NCBI GenBank assembly: GCA_014523625.1
Contig: JAATVP010000176.1
Coordinates: 1-8,893 of the forward strand
Source: Nitrososphaerales archaeon TH5896
GTDB lineage: Archaea; Thermoproteota; Nitrososphaeria; Nitrososphaerales; Nitrososphaeraceae
DNA: 8,893 bases
Direction: 5' to 3'
Position 1 is the stretch's first letter; each line of letters starts with the position of its first letter. The notes under the pieces are model-generated. The model was not told the DNA's origin. It made no database searches and was given only the letters and a program-made list of their open reading frames with translations. This document shows, piece after piece, positions 6,310-8,893 of the stretch. The position numbers and the translations under genes were made by a program.

Positions 6310-6318
6310 TATATAAAA
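6310..6318 (-). promoter_or_regulatory. TATA box TTTTATATA of the 97-residue gene
   Basis: On the minus strand the box reads TTTTATATA. It begins 35 nt before the ATG at 6283 and is the reason for choosing that start over the ATG at 6304. Confidence 0.6.
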
Positions 6319-6475
6319 GGAAGTAATACCGCTAAGAATGATTATATATTACACAAAGCTCTAGTGAGGGACTCACAAAAATGATCATATGACTACTGAC
6401 TTGGTAGTTATTCTGTTAAAGATGAATGTCTAATTTCTCTCTCAGTCGGAGACCGCGGCCTGTAAATACATATTT

Positions 6476-6646
6476 CTACTGTGAGTCTGGCTTTTGGGGG
6501 TTAACATTTTTTCCTGGCGCATTGAGATAGTCTTTACAACATTGATCAGAGCAGAAACCTAATACACCTAAATGTTTACTTGAATAGCTTACTCCGTTCA
6601 TAAGGTTATCAAACTCTTTATTACATGACTTACATTTTATAAACAT
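6476..6646 (-). CDS. Small FCS/TRASH-like zinc-finger protein, 56 residues
   Basis: The ATG at 6646 opens a 56-codon frame ending at TAG 6478-6476. The protein begins MFIKCKSCNKEFDNLMNG, continues with a short linker, then LGFCSDQCCKDYLNAPGK. C5-X2-C8 and C32-X3-C36 (with C37) and the FCS triplet at 31-33 followed by a Tyr four residues after C36 match the pattern of treble-clef FCS/MYM/TRASH zinc fingers, which bind metal and often act in metal sensing or protein contacts. The C-terminus (NVNPQKPDSQ) is a polar tail. It could be a metal-responsive regulator or an accessory subunit; no DNA-binding domain is present. TATA-like CTTATAGG starts 28 nt upstream and TTAATATA 40 nt upstream, so the message is probably leaderless. 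Divergent from the frame at 6724. Confidence 0.75.
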   Translation of the reverse strand: MFIKCKSCNKEFDNLMNGVSYSSKHLGVLGFCSDQCCKDYLNAPGKNVNPQKPDSQ

Positions 6647-6666
6647 ACTTTAGCTATGTTCGGTTT

Positions 6667-6687
6667 CCTATAAGTAGTTATATTAAC
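6667..6687. promoter_or_regulatory. Divergent promoter region between the zinc-finger gene and the 6724 frame
   Basis: Plus strand CCTATAAG (6667-6674) and GTTATATTAAC (6677-6687) read leftwards as CTTATAGG and GTTAATATAAC. Either could drive the zinc-finger gene (28 or 40 nt before its ATG). Rightwards, TTATATTA lies 46 nt before the ATG at 6724. Confidence 0.35.
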
Positions 6688-6723
6688 TTTCAGTTCACAA
6701 TTGGGGTACTGAAAACGGATCAG

Positions 6724-6987
6724 ATGCTAGGTACATACTGGTTCACTGATGATAGTCTCGCAAAACTCTTGAAATATAGGCCTTCGATAAAAGATATGAA
6801 GTTGATTTTGGAGCCGACACGTTATTTGTTTAAGACCAAGTCCGAGACTTTGAATTTGGGTAACAGCATAGAGCGATATAGATACCGCAGTACTCTTCAA
6901 AAACGACTCATCGAATACTTCTTAGTGAAATATAGTCTGAAGAATTGCAAGAACAATAGTGGGAGTAGTACAAGTAGTACAACTTAA
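6724..6987 (+). CDS. Hypothetical 87-residue protein, doubtful
   Basis: No family recognised. The frame runs from ATG 6724 to TAA 6985-6987. It is basic with aromatic residues (MLGTYWFTDDSLAKLLKYRP near the start, ERYRYRSTLQKRLIEYFLVK at about 50-69) and ends with NNSGSSTSSTT, a low-complexity Ser/Thr tail coded by a 9-bp tandem repeat. No ribosome-binding site is visible. It converges on sufB with 45 bp between the ends. The composition is acceptable for a small nucleic-acid-binding protein, but nothing specific supports function, and a chance frame remains possible. Confidence 0.4.
   Translation: MLGTYWFTDDSLAKLLKYRPSIKDMKLILEPTRYLFKTKSETLNLGNSIERYRYRSTLQKRLIEYFLVKYSLKNCKNNSGSSTSSTT
6964..6981 (+). 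repeat. 9-bp tandem repeat coding Ser-Ser-Thr twice
   Basis: AGTAGTACA occurs twice in direct succession and codes SSTSST at the C-terminus of the 87-residue frame. Two short copies; probably slippage. Confidence 0.8.
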
Positions 6988-7032
6988 GCCTGTGAATGCC
7001 TTATGATAATATTAGAAGTGTAAACAATCTTT

Positions 7033-8433
7033 CTAACCTACTGAATTTTCCATTTCGAGCTTTACTAACCTATTAAGTTCAACTGCGTATTCCATCGGAA
7101 GTTCTTTTGTAAATGGTTCCATAAATCCTCCCACTATCAGGGATAAAGCATCTGATTCAGAAAAGCCTCTACTCATAAGATAGAAGATTTGATCATCGCC
7201 TATCCGGCCTACTGTTGCCTCATGAGAAATTGTTGCATCATCTTCATTTACTTCGACATATGGATATGTATCTGTTCTTGAGTTTTCATCGAGTAAGAGT
7301 GCATCACATCGAACATTTGATTTTACACCTGTAGCGCCTTTTGCTACATGGACTAAGCCTCTATACGTCGTTCTTCCTGAATCTTTACTTACTGATTTAC
7401 TGGTAATCCTAGAGGTCGATTGTGGAGCTAAATGCACTGCCTTTGCACCAGCGTCTTGATGCTGTCCTGCTCCCGCCAATGCCACTGATATTACCTCAGC
7501 GTGAGCGTTACGCCCCATCAAATAGACTCCGGGATACTTCATAGTTAACCTGCTGCCTAAATTTCCATCCACCCATTCAACAGTTGCATTCTCATATGCA
7601 TATGCCCTTTTTGTTACTAAATTATAGACATCTTTACTCCAGTTTTGGATCGTTGTATACCTTATCTTTGCTCCCTTCTTTGCCACAAGTTCAACTACTG
7701 CAGAATGTAGTGATTCTGTAGAATATACAGGTGCAGTACAGCCTTCTATATAATGAACTTCTGACCCTTCATCTGCTATTATTAGTGTTCTTTCAAATTG
7801 TCCTATATTTTCAGCGTTTATCCTGAAATAGGCTTGCAATGGTAGGTCAACTTTAACATTTGGAGGAACATATATGAAAGAGCCTCCAGACCAAACGGCA
7901 CTATTTAAAGCAGCGAATTTATTATCCTCAGGCGGTATAATCTTTCCAAAGAACCTTTTCACCAATTCTGGCTGTTCCTTTAGTGCAGTATCTGTATCAA
8001 TGAATATTACTCCCTGTTTTACCAAATCGTCTCTTAGGTTATGATAAACGACCTCTGATTCATACTGAGCTCCCACACCAGCCAAGAATTTTCTCTCTGC
8101 GTCTGGAATTCCAAGCTTCTCGAAAGTATTTCTTATTGATTCAGGTACGTCTTCCCAACTTTTTCCTTGTTTTTCAGATGCTTTGGTATAATAGTAAATA
8201 TTTTGAAAATCAATCTTAGAGAGATCTCCTCCCCAATTGGGCATTATTTTGCTCATAAAGACATCATATGATCTTAACCTAAATTCCTTCATCCAATTCG
8301 GTTCGCCCTTTAGCCTACTAATCTCTTCAACAGTTTCTTTGGATAGTCCTTTCTTGCTCAAATAGACATAGTCATCGGTTGAATCCTTGAAGTCATACTT
8401 ACTATAATCCATATGTACACCTGTATTCGACAT
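7033..8433 (-). CDS. sufB: SufB, Fe-S cluster assembly scaffold protein
   Basis: SufB, with the ATPase SufC and often SufD, forms the cytoplasmic scaffold on which [Fe-S] clusters are built and passed to apoproteins. The 466 residues cover the full family length: N-terminal helical region, then the right-handed beta-helix core with [10 protein letters not shown] (182-191), EGCTAP (230-235), [16 protein letters not shown] (321-336) and SNVRCDALL (372-380), and the C-terminal helical end [21 protein letters not shown]376 and E405 (in SHEATVG), 29 residues apart, match E. coli SufB C405 and E434, linked to cluster building. C232 matches E. coli C254. These are the only two cysteines; the N-terminal Cys cluster of E. 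coli SufB is absent. ATG 8433 fits a leaderless message from the TATA box 35 nt upstream. No sufC or sufD is adjacent within the window. Confidence 0.97.
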   Translation of the reverse strand: MSNTGVHMDYSKYDFKDSTDDYVYLSKKGLSKETVEEISRLKGEPNWMKEFRLRSYDVFMSKIMPNWGGDLSKIDFQNIYYYTKASEKQGKSWEDVPESIRNTFEKLGIPDAERKFLAGVGAQYESEVVYHNLRDDLVKQGVIFIDTDTALKEQPELVKRFFGKIIPPEDNKFAALNSAVWSGGSFIYVPPNVKVDLPLQAYFRINAENIGQFERTLIIADEGSEVHYIEGCTAPVYSTESLHSAVVELVAKKGAKIRYTTIQNWSKDVYNLVTKRAYAYENATVEWVDGNLGSRLTMKYPGVYLMGRNAHAEVISVALAGAGQHQDAGAKAVHLAPQSTSRITSKSVSKDSGRTTYRGLVHVAKGATGVKSNVRCDALLLDENSRTDTYPYVEVNEDDATISHEATVGRIGDDQIFYLMSRGFSESDALSLIVGGFMEPFTKELPMEYAVELNRLVKLEMENSVG

Positions 8434-8460
8434 AATACGATATTATTATCGCTTTATGCA

Positions 8461-8468
8461 TATATAAG
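8461..8468 (-). promoter_or_regulatory. TATA box of sufB
   Basis: CTTATATA on the minus strand begins 35 nt before the sufB ATG. The predicted start of transcription falls within a few bases of the ATG, and there is no Shine-Dalgarno sequence, so sufB is most likely translated from a leaderless message. Confidence 0.65.
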
Positions 8469-8571
8469 CGGTAGGTATACACTTATCAACAGTAGTTATG
8501 CATAGGTATCCATACACTTAAGTAGTTCCTTCGACTTCGAGATTATCCCCTACGGTCGAAAGAATGCTCCG

Positions 8572-8893
8572 ATGGGAACCTATCAATTCAAGCAGTTCGT
8601 AAAAGACACTTTTTTACTTTCTTTAGGTAAAGGAAGATCGCCAAGATTAAAAGAGAAGGCTATTGGGTCACTAAGTGAAAGCGTTAATAAGCAGCGTTTC
8701 AATCGGTTAACGCGGCAAAACCCAACGCCAGAACATGCTTATTCAATACAAGGTGTATTAACAAAATCTAAATCAATTTGCTATACAGCAAGGAATAGGT
8801 GAGGATAGGTTTCCTTATTCTGTTTCTCAATCTTGTAATGGCATGAATAGCAGTATTGGCATATGGTACAAAAGTGTTGTGTTCTTTTGTTAC
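8572..8893 (+). pseudogene. Frameshifted, window-truncated reading frame of unknown function
   Basis: An ATG at 8572 opens 76 codons (MGTYQFKQFVKDTFLLSLGK, then GRSPRLKEKAIGSLSESVNK, RFNRLTRQNPTPEHAYSIQG) ending at 8800-8802. From 8762 the next frame (+1) is open to the end of the window (NLNQFAIQQGIGEDRFPYSV...) and reads more like protein than the tail KSKSICYTARNR. Removing one A from the run AAAA at 8763-8766 joins the two into one frame of at least 107 codons. The first frame is also open upstream to 8506 without an ATG (FDFEIIPYGRKNAPMG), so the true start may lie earlier or be lost. No family is recognised; the middle part is basic. It is divergent from sufB. It could be a real pseudogene, a sequencing error in an intact gene, or two chance frames. 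Confidence 0.4.

Noticed and set aside
6371..6412. Small hairpins (GTGAG/CTCAC and ACTAC/GTAGT) between the 97-residue and zinc-finger genes
   Set aside because: Five-base stems in AT-rich DNA are not significant, and neither is followed by a T-run in the relevant direction.

Overview
The window looks like chromosomal DNA of an AT-rich ammonia-oxidising-archaeon relative (Nitrososphaeria/Thaumarchaeota, perhaps Nitrososphaerales). This rests on a small zinc-ribbon protein of a type I recall from that group (N-terminus MACKGICVNH, then GQKRCQIC and HCPCCG), an archaeal SufB, TATA boxes about 28-41 nt before start codons with few Shine-Dalgarno sites, and many single-gene units separated by long non-coding stretches. 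I could not run a search, so the lineage is a judgement. Roughly 60% of the window is coding.

Layout: 1-821 has no convincing gene. 822-1811 (+) is a radical SAM protein with a Cys-rich C-terminus, followed by an oligo-T terminator and an exact 24-bp tandem duplication. 2303-3016 (-) is a GT-A-like glycosyltransferase whose C-terminus may continue in another frame. It is transcribed divergently from the zinc-ribbon gene (3087-3317, +) across a very short shared promoter. 3536-3709 (+) is a 57-residue protein with a clear ribosome-binding site. 3710-4117 holds a foldback (nested inverted-repeat) sequence. 4160-5074 (+) is a two-domain VOC/extradiol-dioxygenase-like protein of the CatE type, followed by a small interrupted reading frame overlapping its stop codon (ATGA) and a 65-residue hypothetical protein (5253-5450). 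5451-5989 is empty. 5990-6283 (-) is an unknown 97-residue protein, 6476-6646 (-) a 56-residue FCS/TRASH-like zinc-finger protein, and 6724-6987 (+) a doubtful hypothetical. 7033-8433 (-) is SufB, the Fe-S cluster scaffold, with a textbook leaderless promoter. The right edge (8572 to the end) carries a reading frame that seems to jump frame at an A-run and runs off the window.

The genes do not form an obvious operon or a shared pathway; most have their own promoter. SufB and the radical SAM enzyme are linked only in that the latter needs Fe-S clusters. I found no CRISPR array, tRNA, rRNA, transposase, toxin-antitoxin pair or defence cassette, and nothing that I would call a new multi-gene system. 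The most useful observations are small genes that are easy to miss, two apparent frameshifts at short A-runs, the unusual metal-ligand distribution in the VOC protein, and promoter geometry that settles start codons.
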